Assembly: GCF_009831215.1 (NCBI RefSeq)
Contig: NZ_WUTW01000006.1
Span: 1 to 64,000, forward strand
Direction of reading: 5' to 3'
Length of the DNA: 64,000 bases
From: Actinomadura rayongensis
Lineage (GTDB): Bacteria > Actinomycetota > Actinomycetes > Streptosporangiales > Streptosporangiaceae
The notes below the pieces were generated by a model. The model was not told the DNA's origin and ran no database searches. It saw nothing but the letters and a program-made list of their open reading frames with translations. A program made the position numbers and the translations under genes. Below, one piece after another: positions 42,255 through 50,199 of the stretch (positions within the stretch are counted from its first letter, which is position 1; each line of letters begins with the position of its first letter).

Positions 42255-42875
42255 ATGAGGCTGACGACGATGACGCAGGTCACCGTGGACGGTGTGATGC
42301 AGGGCAATGGTCACGCGACTCCCGAGGAACTGGCGAGCGGGTTCACGCGGGACGGCTGGGCGCTCGGGGCCTTCGCCGATGACACCGGCGAGATGATCAC
42401 CGCGACGTATCAGCGGGCGGATGCGTTCCTGTTCGGGCGGCGCACGTACGAGATGTTCGCCGAGACGTGGGGCACCCGGCCGGAGATGCGGGCGCATCCC
42501 ATCGGGGTCGCGCTCAACGGGGCGCACAAGTACGTCGCGTCCAACAGTCTCGAGCAACCGTCGTGGGGGCCGGTCACGCTGCTGTCCGGGGACGTCACCA
42601 CGGCGATCAAGGAACTGAAGGAATCGTCGTCGGGCGAGATCCAGGTGCACGGGAGCGCGACCCTGATCCGCTCGCTGCTCGCCGCCGATCTCGTGGACGA
42701 ACTGACGCTGCTGGTCGTTCCCGTGCTTCTGGGACAGGGCATGCGGCTGTTCCCCGACGAGGGGCCCGCCGCCGCGCTCGAGGTCATCAGCTCCCACACC
42801 GACGCAGAGGGCGTCGGCGTGCACGTGTACCGGCCGGCAGGAGAACCGGAGTTGCACCCGGCGCGGCCGACGTAG
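42255..42875 (+). CDS. Dihydrofolate reductase-family (RibD C-terminal) protein
   Basis: A 206-residue protein starts MRLTTMTQVTVDGVMQGNG and continues with AFLFGRRTYEMFAETW, YVASNSLEQPSWGPVTLL, IQVHGSATLIRSLLAADLVD and LLVVPVLLGQGMRLFPDEG. This is the DHFR/RibD-reductase fold, with the NADPH-binding GSATL loop. Members act as reductases of unknown substrate in actinobacteria. AGGA precedes the ATG. The first copy of a 50-base tandem repeat starts 13 bases before its stop. Confidence 0.88.
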   Translation: MRLTTMTQVTVDGVMQGNGHATPEELASGFTRDGWALGAFADDTGEMITATYQRADAFLFGRRTYEMFAETWGTRPEMRAHPIGVALNGAHKYVASNSLEQPSWGPVTLLSGDVTTAIKELKESSSGEIQVHGSATLIRSLLAADLVDELTLLVVPVLLGQGMRLFPDEGPAAALEVISSHTDAEGVGVHVYRPAGEPELHPARPT

Positions 42876-42962
42876 GCAGACGGCGGCGCCCGTCGGCTGC
42901 TCCGCGTCCTGCGCGGCCGAAGTAGGCAGGAGGCGGGGCCTGCCCGCTGCTCCGCCTCCTGC
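42863..42962 (+). repeat. 50-bp tandem duplication at a gene end
   Basis: Two adjacent 50-base units (42863-42912 and 42913-42962), both beginning GCGGCCGA and ending in TCCTGC, match at about four fifths of positions. The first includes the stop codon of the dihydrofolate reductase-family gene. The second has evolved into a perfect hairpin. Confidence 0.85.
42926..42962 (+). terminator. Terminator hairpin within the second 50-bp unit
   Basis: An 11-bp perfect stem (GCAGGAGGCGG with CCGCCTCCTGC) with a 15-base loop lies 50 bases after the stop codon. The first repeat unit can form only a weaker version. Confidence 0.65.
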
Positions 42963-43050
42963 GCCGGCCGGACCGCCGGGCCGGTGCTCCTGGTCGACCG
43001 CCGCGCCCCGCCGAACGGCCGCGCGCCCCGAAGGGGGGTGCGGGGTGGGG

Positions 43051-44097
43051 TTATGGGGCGATGGGGGTGCCGGTTCGGGCGGAGATTTGGGCGGCTTCGA
43101 TGATTTCTAGGCCGGTGATGGCGTCGGCGAGGGTGACGGGAGGGGGTTCTTCGCCGGTCAGGGTGCGGGTGACTGCGGCGTAGAACTCCTGGTAGGCGCC
43201 CGGGTCGGTGGGTTCGGGGGTTGTCGCGCCGGGGGTTCCCAGGCGGCCGTAGTGGGGTGGGGGGACCTGGCCCCAGCCTGCGTCCAGGGGAGTGCCGCCG
43301 GCGCGCAGGGCGTCCTCCTGGGGGTCCATGCCGTGGACGGTGTAGGACGCCGCCGAGCCGAGGACGCGGAAGCGCGGGCCGAGGTCGGACGCGACCGCGC
43401 TCATCCACAGGTGGGAACGTTCCCCGCCGGGGTGGGCGAGGGCCACGAAGACGTCGTCGGGGGTCCGGGCGCCGGGGCGGCGCGTGTCGATCTCCGCGTG
43501 GACGAGTTCGGGACGGCCGAACAGCGCGACGGCCTGGTCGATGAGGTGGGAGCCGAGGTCGAACAGGATGCCGCCCGCGTCGCGCGGGTCGGCGCTCTCG
43601 CGCCAGCCCGCCTTCACCTCGGGCCGCCACCGCTCGAAGCGCGACTCGAAGCGGCGGACCGTGCCGAGCGCGCCGCTCTCGACCAGGCGCCGGACGGTCC
43701 GGAAGTCGCCGTCCCAGCGGCGGTTGTGGAACGGGATGACCGGCAGGCCCCGCACGGCGCTCAGCGCGGCCAGCGAGCGCGCGTCGGCGGCGGACGCGGC
43801 CACCGGCTTGTCCAGGACGACCGGGATGCCCGTCGTCAACGCGGTCCGGGCAAGCGGAACGTGGTACCGGTTCGGGGCCGTCACGACGACGAGGTCGTAC
43901 CGGCCGGTGGACTCCCACAGCCGGTCCGCGCTGTCGAGCACGGACGCCTCGGGGTAGCGCTCGCGCACCGCCGCCGCCCGCCCCGCGTCCGCCGTGACGA
44001 CGGCGTCGAGCCGCAGCCCCGGCGTCGTCGCGATCAACGGCGCGTGGAACGCCGAGCCTCCGATTCCGTACCCGATGAGCGCCACCCGCAGTGTCAT
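43051..44097 (-). CDS. Gfo/Idh/MocA-family oxidoreductase
   Basis: A 348-residue protein has the NAD(P) fold at its start (LRVALIGYGIGGSAFHAPLI), the substrate lysine in VVLDKPVAASAADARSLA, and HNRRWDGDFRTVRRL with a C-terminal alpha/beta domain (FDLGSHLIDQAVALFG). Family members oxidise or reduce sugars, inositols and related polyols; the substrate is unknown. ATG 44097 begins the domain. It is divergent from the response-regulator fusion gene, leaving a 113-bp shared upstream region. Confidence 0.9.
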   Translation of the reverse strand: MTLRVALIGYGIGGSAFHAPLIATTPGLRLDAVVTADAGRAAAVRERYPEASVLDSADRLWESTGRYDLVVVTAPNRYHVPLARTALTTGIPVVLDKPVAASAADARSLAALSAVRGLPVIPFHNRRWDGDFRTVRRLVESGALGTVRRFESRFERWRPEVKAGWRESADPRDAGGILFDLGSHLIDQAVALFGRPELVHAEIDTRRPGARTPDDVFVALAHPGGERSHLWMSAVASDLGPRFRVLGSAASYTVHGMDPQEDALRAGGTPLDAGWGQVPPPHYGRLGTPGATTPEPTDPGAYQEFYAAVTRTLTGEEPPPVTLADAITGLEIIEAAQISARTGTPIAP

Positions 44098-44210
44098 GCT
44101 CCGATCATGGCCGATCGGGTGACGGGGCGTGACGCCGGGGGGCGCGGCGAACCGTGATGATCCGCGCACGTCGTACGCTGTCGGGACGTGCCGCAACGCA
44201 AGGGGTGAAC

Positions 44211-45842
44211 GTGTCCAAACCTGTGATCCTTACGGTCGACGACGACCCGAGCGTCTCCCGGGCGGTCGCGCGCGACCTGCGCCGCCGCTACGCGGAGGAG
44301 TTCCGGGTCGTCCGGGCCGAATCCGGACCGCTGGCGCTGGACGCGCTCGCCGAGCTGAAACTGCGCGGCGACGACACGGCGGTCCTGCTCGCCGACCACC
44401 GGATGCCGGAGATGACCGGCGTCGAGTTCCTCGAACGCGCGATGGACCTGTACCCGTACGCGCGGCGGGTCCTGCTGACCGCCTACGCCGACACCGACGC
44501 CGCCATCCAGGCGATCAACGTCGTGGACCTCGACCACTACCTGCTGAAGCCGTGGAACCCGCCGGACGAGAAGTTCTACCCGGTGATCGACGCGCAGCTC
44601 GACGCGTGGCGGCGGACCGAGCGGCGCAGCCCGGCGGACCTGCGCGTCGTCGGGCACCGCTGGTCCGCGCGGTCCTACGAGGTCCGCGACTTCCTGGCGC
44701 GCAACCAGGTCCCGTACACGTTCCTGCTCGACACCGTCCCGGAGGCCGTGGAACTGGTCAAGGCGGCGGGCTCCCCGGACCTGCCGCTCGTCGTGACGGC
44801 CGACGGGTCGTTCCTCGCCGCGCCGACCGACGCCGAGCTGGCCGCCGCCGTCGGCCTCACCACCGAGGCGGGCGCGGACTTCTACGACCTGGTCGTCGTC
44901 GGGGCGGGCCCGGCCGGGCTCGGCGCGGCGGTGTACGGGGCGTCGGAGGGCCTGCGGACGGTCCTCATCGAGCAGCACGCGTCCGGCGGGCAGGCGGGTC
45001 AGAGTTCGCGGATCGAGAACTACCTCGGGTTCCCCGACGGGGTGTCGGGCGCGCAGCTCGCCGACCGCGCCCGCCGCCAGGCCGAGCGGTTCGGCGTCGA
45101 ACTGGTCACGACGGGCCAGGTCACGGGGCTGGAGGCGCGCGGGCAGGCGCGGGTCGTCCGGCAGGCGGACGGGACGGAGATCGCCGCGCACGCCGTCATC
45201 CTCGCGACCGGCGTGTCGTACCGGCGGCTGACCGCGCCGGGCCTGGACGCGTTCACCGGGCGCGGCGTGTTCTACGGCGCCGCGACGGCCGAGACGCCGG
45301 GCTGCGCCGGGCAGGAGGTGTTCGTCGTCGGCGGCGCGAACTCCGCCGGGCAGTGCGCGGTGCACCTGGCGCGGACGGCCGAGCGCGTCCACCTCGTCGT
45401 CCGGGCGGCGGGCCTGGAGGCGTCGATGTCGCACTACCTGATCGAGCAGATCGCCGCGCTGCCGAACGTCCGGGTCCACTGCCGCACGGCCGTCACGGCG
45501 GCCGAGGGCGACGACCACCTGGAACGCCTCACGCTGACCGGCCCGGACGGCGAGTGGACGGCCGACGCGCAGTACCTGTTCGTGTTCATCGGCGCCGAGC
45601 CCCGCACGGACTGGCTCGGCACGGTCGTGGAACGCGACGCGGCCGGCTACGTCCTCACCGGGCCGGACCTGCCGGCGCCGGGCGGGACGGCCGTCCGCGC
45701 GCCCTACTTCCTGGAGACGAGCCTGCCGGGCGTGTTCGCGGCGGGCGACGTGCGGGCCGGGTCCATCAAACGGGTGGCGGCGGCGGTCGGCGACGGTGCG
45801 ATGGCGGTGGCACTCGTCCACCGCTACCTGGAGGGATCATGA
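44211..45842 (+). CDS. Response regulator fused to a thioredoxin-like and thioredoxin reductase-like flavoprotein
   Basis: A 543-residue, three-part protein. Residues 1-125 are a receiver with VDDD, phospho-acceptor D62 (LLADHRMPEMTG) and K113 (LLKPW). Residues ~138-220 are a glutaredoxin/thioredoxin-like fold without a CxxC. Residues ~225-543 are an FAD/NAD(P) reductase like TrxR (VVVGAGPAGLGAAVYGASEG; EVFVVGGANSAGQCAVHLA; GVFAAGDVRAG). The redox CxxC of TrxR is missing (YGAATAETPGCAG), so electron transfer must differ. GTG 44211 follows AAGGGG by five bases. Its stop overlaps the histidine kinase ATG, so the kinase very likely phosphorylates it. Confidence 0.9.
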   Translation: MSKPVILTVDDDPSVSRAVARDLRRRYAEEFRVVRAESGPLALDALAELKLRGDDTAVLLADHRMPEMTGVEFLERAMDLYPYARRVLLTAYADTDAAIQAINVVDLDHYLLKPWNPPDEKFYPVIDAQLDAWRRTERRSPADLRVVGHRWSARSYEVRDFLARNQVPYTFLLDTVPEAVELVKAAGSPDLPLVVTADGSFLAAPTDAELAAAVGLTTEAGADFYDLVVVGAGPAGLGAAVYGASEGLRTVLIEQHASGGQAGQSSRIENYLGFPDGVSGAQLADRARRQAERFGVELVTTGQVTGLEARGQARVVRQADGTEIAAHAVILATGVSYRRLTAPGLDAFTGRGVFYGAATAETPGCAGQEVFVVGGANSAGQCAVHLARTAERVHLVVRAAGLEASMSHYLIEQIAALPNVRVHCRTAVTAAEGDDHLERLTLTGPDGEWTADAQYLFVFIGAEPRTDWLGTVVERDAAGYVLTGPDLPAPGGTAVRAPYFLETSLPGVFAAGDVRAGSIKRVAAAVGDGAMAVALVHRYLEGS

Positions 45843-47257
45843 CGGAGGTCGCGCCCGCGCGCCTGGGCGAGCTGTTCCTGTTCGAGGACCTGGACGAGCG
45901 CAAGCTCGCCTGGCTGGCCGAGCACGGCGCCGTCCGCTCCTACGCCGAGGGCGAGGCGGCGTGCGTGCAGGGCGAGCCCGCCGAGTTCTTCTTCGTGCTG
46001 CTGGACGGCTCGGTGTCGATGGTCCAGATGGTGCGCGGCCACGAGGCGGAGCTGACGCGCAGCTCCCAGCCCGGCGTGTACGGCGGCGCGGTCCAGGCGT
46101 ACATCGGGGACCGGATCGAGCAGCGCTACCAGCACACGCTGCGCGCGGTGCGGCCGTCCACCATGTTCGTGCTGCCCGCGCGCAAGTTCGCGATGGCCGT
46201 CCGCAAGTGGTTCCCGATGGCGACGCACCTGCTGGAGGGCGTGTTCTTCGGGATGAACAACGCGCGCCGGATCGTGGACCAGCGCGAGCGGCTGACCGCG
46301 CTCGGCACTCTCACGGCGGGCCTGACCCACGAGCTGAACAACCCGGCCGCCGCCGCGTCCCGCGCGAGCGCCGAGCTGGGGGAGCGGCTGGGATCGGCGC
46401 AGCGGCGGCTCGGCGAGCTGGCGGCGGGCGGCGTGGACTGCGAGCGCATCGCGGCGATCGTGTCGCTGCGCGAACGCCTCGCCGGGTCGGCCGCGTGCAA
46501 GGTCGCGCGGGACCCGATCGCCGTCAGCGACGCCGAGGACGAGATCGGCGCGTGGCTGGACGAGCACGACGTCCCCGACGCGTGGGACCTCGCGCCCGAG
46601 CTGGTCGCCGCCGGGATCGGCCCGGCCGAGGCCGAGCAGGTCGCGGCGGCGGCGGGCGACCGGCTCCCGGCGGCGATGGCGTGGCTGGCGGAGGTGCTGG
46701 AGGTCGCGCAGCTCCAGGCCGAGATCGCCGAGGCGACCGGGCGGATCAGCGCGCTGCTGGAGTCGGCCCGCCAGTACTCCCAGCTCGACCGCGCGCCCTA
46801 CCAGCCGGCGGACCTCGGGTCCCTGCTCGACAGCACGCTGACGATGCTGCACCGCAAGATCGGGCCGAAGGTGACCGTCCGGACGTCCTACGACCCGGAG
46901 CTGCCGCCCGTCCCGGCGTTCGCCGCCGAGCTGAACCAGGTGTGGACGAACCTCATCGTCAACGCGCTCTACGCGATGGAGGGCGCGGGCACGCTGACGA
47001 TCACGACGGCCCGCGACGGCGACACGGCCGTCGTCGTGGTCGGCGACACCGGCACGGGCATCGCCGAGGAGGACATGGACCGCCTGTTCACGCCCTTCTT
47101 CACCACCAAGCCGGTCGGGCAGGGCACCGGGCTCGGCCTGGACATCTCCTGGCGGATCGTGGTGGACCGGCACGGCGGCGACATCCGCGTGACGTCGCGT
47201 CCGGGCGACACGCGCTTCGAGGTCCGGCTCCCGCTGACGGCCGAGCGCACGCCGTGA
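45839..47257 (+). CDS. Cyclic nucleotide-binding-domain histidine kinase, partner of the regulator-flavoprotein
   Basis: A 472-residue protein has an N-terminal cNMP-binding-like domain (residues ~10-135, ACVQGEPAEFFFVLLDGSVS), the phospho-acceptor H164 in TLTAGLTHELNNPAAAASRA, a long helical segment, and a HATPase domain with the N box VWTNLIVNALYAMEG, GDTGTGIAEEDMDRLFTPFF and GQGTGLGLDISWRIV. No membrane segment is seen, so it is a cytosolic sensor. The ATG overlaps the preceding stop and GAGGGA precedes it. The pair forms a soluble two-component system likely responding to redox or nucleotide signals, which is inference. Confidence 0.9.
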   Translation: MTEVAPARLGELFLFEDLDERKLAWLAEHGAVRSYAEGEAACVQGEPAEFFFVLLDGSVSMVQMVRGHEAELTRSSQPGVYGGAVQAYIGDRIEQRYQHTLRAVRPSTMFVLPARKFAMAVRKWFPMATHLLEGVFFGMNNARRIVDQRERLTALGTLTAGLTHELNNPAAAASRASAELGERLGSAQRRLGELAAGGVDCERIAAIVSLRERLAGSAACKVARDPIAVSDAEDEIGAWLDEHDVPDAWDLAPELVAAGIGPAEAEQVAAAAGDRLPAAMAWLAEVLEVAQLQAEIAEATGRISALLESARQYSQLDRAPYQPADLGSLLDSTLTMLHRKIGPKVTVRTSYDPELPPVPAFAAELNQVWTNLIVNALYAMEGAGTLTITTARDGDTAVVVVGDTGTGIAEEDMDRLFTPFFTTKPVGQGTGLGLDISWRIVVDRHGGDIRVTSRPGDTRFEVRLPLTAERTP

Positions 47258-47383
47258 CGCGCGCTCACGCGCGGAACGCCTAGCCAGGCCCGGACGCGCG
47301 GCCACGTGCCGAACGCCCCGGTGGTAACCGGGGCCGGGCGCGCGGTCACGTGCGGAACGCGAGGTCGTAGCCGGGGCCGGACG
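47258..47383. repeat. Degenerate ~44-bp tandem copies of a gene end
   Basis: Three similar blocks start at about 47258, 47296 and 47340. Each contains CACGTGCGGAACGC or a variant, followed by a GGTAACCGGGGCC or GTAGCCGGGGCC-like part. The last copy is the 3' coding end of the minus-strand HTH-barrel gene (GPGYDLAFRT); the other two are non-coding echoes beyond its stop. Confidence 0.7.
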
Positions 47384-48365
47384 TGCGGTAGACGGGCCCG
47401 GTCCCGAACGCGAGCACCTCGAACCGGACCGGGACGGCGTGGACGCGCCGTCCGGTGAGCGCCGCCATCATCGGCTCGGACAGGTCGATGATCGCGGGCG
47501 GCGCGTGCTGCGCGACCGCCCACGCGGCGGGCCCGAAGTCCTGGACGACCCCGTCCGCGCTCCGGCCGCCGTAGCTGACGCGGACGCGCGTGCCGAGCGG
47601 CCAGTACGGGCTCGCGACCGTCCGGGCCGACATGCGGGCGCCGCGCGCGGTGGCCGCGTCCCAGAACGACGTGGCGGTCGCGACGCCGTGCGGCAGCCGC
47701 GCCCCTCGCCCGCCCCCGCGCCCGGGCCAAGGCCCGGCCCCGCGCGAAGCCCCGGGCTCGGCCCAGGGCCCGGCTCCGCGCGAAGCTCCGGGCACGGCCC
47801 CGCGTTCGGTCGCGGGCGCGGTCCCGTGCGAAGGCCGGGGCGCGGTCCCGTGCGAGAGCCGGTGCGAGGCGGTCGGGCGGGCCGGACGGTAGCCGGTGGC
47901 AGCGGCGGGCCGGGTGCCGTCGGGGAGCGGCCCGGTCCGCACCGGGCGCGGCGCCTCCGCCTCCGGGACCTGCAAGGCGAACGCCGCCGCGCCGCCCGCG
48001 ACGATGAGCGCCGTCGCGCCCGGGGCGGCGAACAGCGCGAGCATCCCGCGCCGCCGCCGGGCCCGCCGCGCGTCCGGACGCTCGACGGCGGGCGTCTCCG
48101 GCAGCGCGAAGTCCCCGAGCAACGCCCGCAGATGGTCCTCCACGGCCCGCTCGCTGATCTCCAGCAGCGCCGCGAGCCGCGCCGTCCGGCGGCCCGCCAC
48201 GAGCAGGCCGAAGACGTGCTGCTCGGCCGCGGTCAGCTCGGCCCGGTTGTGCCGCAGGACGCGCGTCCGGGGCGCGGCGGCGCCGGGCGGGACGCCGTCG
48301 GCCCGCAGGAGCAGGCGGGTGAGGAGCATGAGCTGATCGGCGGCGTCCCGAGCGCGTGCGTCCAC
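47346..48365 (-). CDS. HTH-transmembrane-double-psi-beta-barrel protein
   Basis: A 339-residue protein of unusual build. Residues ~39-85 form a LuxR-like HTH (LTAAEQHVFGLLVAGRRTAR, then ISERAVEDHLRALL). Residues 108-132 are one membrane helix. Residues ~135-222 are a low-complexity linker with SHGTAP twice and PGASRGAGPW twice. Residues ~225-322 resemble an RlpA-type double-psi beta-barrel (MSARTVASPYWPLGTRVRVS, then VVQDFGP with D277 and IIDLSEPMMAAL). This suggests a membrane regulator with an outside wall-binding barrel. GTG 48365 follows GGAGGGAC. Function is inference. Confidence 0.7.
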   Translation of the reverse strand: MDARARDAADQLMLLTRLLLRADGVPPGAAAPRTRVLRHNRAELTAAEQHVFGLLVAGRRTARLAALLEISERAVEDHLRALLGDFALPETPAVERPDARRARRRRGMLALFAAPGATALIVAGGAAAFALQVPEAEAPRPVRTGPLPDGTRPAAATGYRPARPTASHRLSHGTAPRPSHGTAPATERGAVPGASRGAGPWAEPGASRGAGPWPGRGGGRGARLPHGVATATSFWDAATARGARMSARTVASPYWPLGTRVRVSYGGRSADGVVQDFGPAAWAVAQHAPPAIIDLSEPMMAALTGRRVHAVPVRFEVLAFGTGPVYRTSGPGYDLAFRT

Positions 48366-48484
48366 CGCGTCCCTCCGGTCCTGGTGGCCCCGTCCGTCAT
48401 GGATCGGGTACTCAGCGTAGGGATCAGGACGCGCACAGAAGGAGGAACGACGAAACGCTCTGAAAAGTCAGGAAAGTCGGATTC

Positions 48485-49279
48485 CTACTCGAACAGGTCC
48501 GGCTGCTCCCGCGTGATCTGGTCGTGCAGCGGCTGGTAGTTCACCCAGCCCGCGATGTCGTTCCCGATCTGCTTGTGCGTCAGCGCCGCGTTGGCGGGCT
48601 CGATCGGCACGACCGTCCCGGCCGCCTTGGCGACGAGCTGCACCTGGCACGACCGCTCCATCGTGATGAACCACCACGCGGCGGCGTCCACCGTGCTGCC
48701 GACCGTGAGCAGGCCGTGGTTGCGCAGGATGACCGCCTTGTTGTCGCCGAGGGCGGCGGCGATGCGCTTGCCCTCCTCCAGGTCGGTGACGACGCCGGTG
48801 TAGTCGTCGAACAGGCCGTGGTCCTCGTAGAACGCGCAGACGTCCTGTGTGATCGGCTCCAGCTTCTGGCCGAGCGCCGACAGCGCGCGCCCGTAGGTGG
48901 AGTGGCTGTGCGCGGCGGCGACGACGTCCGGACGGGCCTGGTGCACCTGCGAGTGGATCGCGAACGCCGCCTCGTTCACCGGGTACCGGCCCTCCACGAC
49001 CTGGCCCTGGTGGTTGACGAGGATCAGGTCGCTCACGCGGATGTGCTTGAACGACAGCCCGAACGGGTTCACCCAGAAGTGGTCGGTGTGCTCGGGGTCG
49101 CGCGCCGTGATGTGCCCGGCGACGCCCTCCTCGAACCCGAGCTTCCCGAACAGCCGCAGCGCCGCCGCCAGCCGCTCCTTGCGATGCTTGCGCTCCTCCT
49201 CCACCGTCGCGAAGGACGGCGGCAGCCGGAAGATCAGATCGGTGGGGATGTTCTTCGTCAGATCCTCGTTGTTGGCCAT
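48485..49279 (-). CDS. Class II aldolase/adducin family protein
   Basis: A 264-residue protein has the zinc site of class II aldolases (HSHSTYGRALSALG, then ILRNHGLLTVGSTVDAA) and an N-terminal GFEEGVAGHITARDPEHTDH. Members are fuculose- or ribulose-phosphate aldolases, epimerases or decarboxylases. The N-terminal DLTKNIPTDLIFRLPPSFAT extension is shared by many aldolase-like proteins of unknown substrate. The gene stands alone with its own upstream region. Confidence 0.88.
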   Translation of the reverse strand: MANNEDLTKNIPTDLIFRLPPSFATVEEERKHRKERLAAALRLFGKLGFEEGVAGHITARDPEHTDHFWVNPFGLSFKHIRVSDLILVNHQGQVVEGRYPVNEAAFAIHSQVHQARPDVVAAAHSHSTYGRALSALGQKLEPITQDVCAFYEDHGLFDDYTGVVTDLEEGKRIAAALGDNKAVILRNHGLLTVGSTVDAAAWWFITMERSCQVQLVAKAAGTVVPIEPANAALTHKQIGNDIAGWVNYQPLHDQITREQPDLFE

Positions 49280-49363
49280 GAACCCTCCTCGGCGAGCGCG
49301 TTGCCCCCACCTTACGGCCGGATTCCTGCCCCTAACGAGCCTGCTGACCGAAACGGCCGCCGG

Positions 49364-50101
49364 TCACTCGTAGAGCTGCCCGCAGACCGCGATCCGCGCC
49401 AGGTCCTCCCAGGTCACCGTGGTCAGCGGCCGGACGGGCGACCGCGTCGGCCCGCCCTCGGACGGGACCCGCGCGCCGTCGGACACGTCCCAGCCGCCGA
49501 CGCCGCCCGCCACCGCGCACTCCAGGTACGTCGCCGGGTCGAAGTTGCACCAGCGCGCCGGCGTCGGGCGCGGCCCCGACCCGGACGGGCGCGGCGCGTC
49601 CACGCCGAACCGGCCGCGCGGCCCCGGCGGCGCGACGACGAAGTCCTCCAGGTCGGCGATCTGGGCGAGCAGGACGCGCTCCCAGTCGGCGTGGTCGCGG
49701 GGCGCGGCGCCGGGCAGCAGCAGGTCCCGGCCGGACCACTTGGGGTCGAACGGCGCGGGGGAGACCGCGACCGCCGCCGAGAACAGCGCCGCCGCGTCGT
49801 CGGCCTCCAGCTCGTCGCGCTCGCGCAGCGGCAGGCTCACCTTCCACAACGCGCGCAGGAACCCCGACAACGACCACGAGCCCGCCCGCGTGTCCCGGCC
49901 GACCCGCAGGACGTGGAGGTACAGGTCGCGGTTGGTGCGGACGGACGGCGCGAACGGCCCCTCCACCCAGTAGATCTGGCGGTGCGGGACCCCGCTCTCC
50001 AGGACGAGCACCTGCGCCAGCGCGGCGACGCGGGAATCGTGCGCGGACACATGGAACTCGTTGCCCAGGTCGTCCTGACGCATGACGTCCCATGTGCCCA
50101 T
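49364..50101 (-). CDS. Hypothetical protein with SPOR-like N-terminus
   Basis: A 245-residue protein. The N-terminal ~70 residues (MGTWDVMRQDDLGNEFHVSA, then LESGVPHRQIYWVEGPF) resemble a small actinobacterial SPOR-like module. The rest is an undefined soluble domain with WSLSGFLRALWKVSLPLRER and WEDLARIAVCGQLYE at the end. No signal or membrane segment. The function is unknown. It precedes the class II aldolase on the same strand by 84 bases. Confidence 0.55.
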   Translation of the reverse strand: MGTWDVMRQDDLGNEFHVSAHDSRVAALAQVLVLESGVPHRQIYWVEGPFAPSVRTNRDLYLHVLRVGRDTRAGSWSLSGFLRALWKVSLPLRERDELEADDAAALFSAAVAVSPAPFDPKWSGRDLLLPGAAPRDHADWERVLLAQIADLEDFVVAPPGPRGRFGVDAPRPSGSGPRPTPARWCNFDPATYLECAVAGGVGGWDVSDGARVPSEGGPTRSPVRPLTTVTWEDLARIAVCGQLYE

Positions 50102-50199
50102 GCGGTCTCCCCGTTCGGCTGTCGCTGTTGGTGACGGCGATGCCCGTCCGCGCGATTGTCGCATCGAAGGGCCGGTCGCCGCGGCGCGGGGCGCGCCGG

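Noticed and set aside
44875..45842. Ordinary thioredoxin reductase (trxB)
   Set aside because: The redox-active CxxC is missing, the protein is fused to a receiver domain, and no thioredoxin gene follows.
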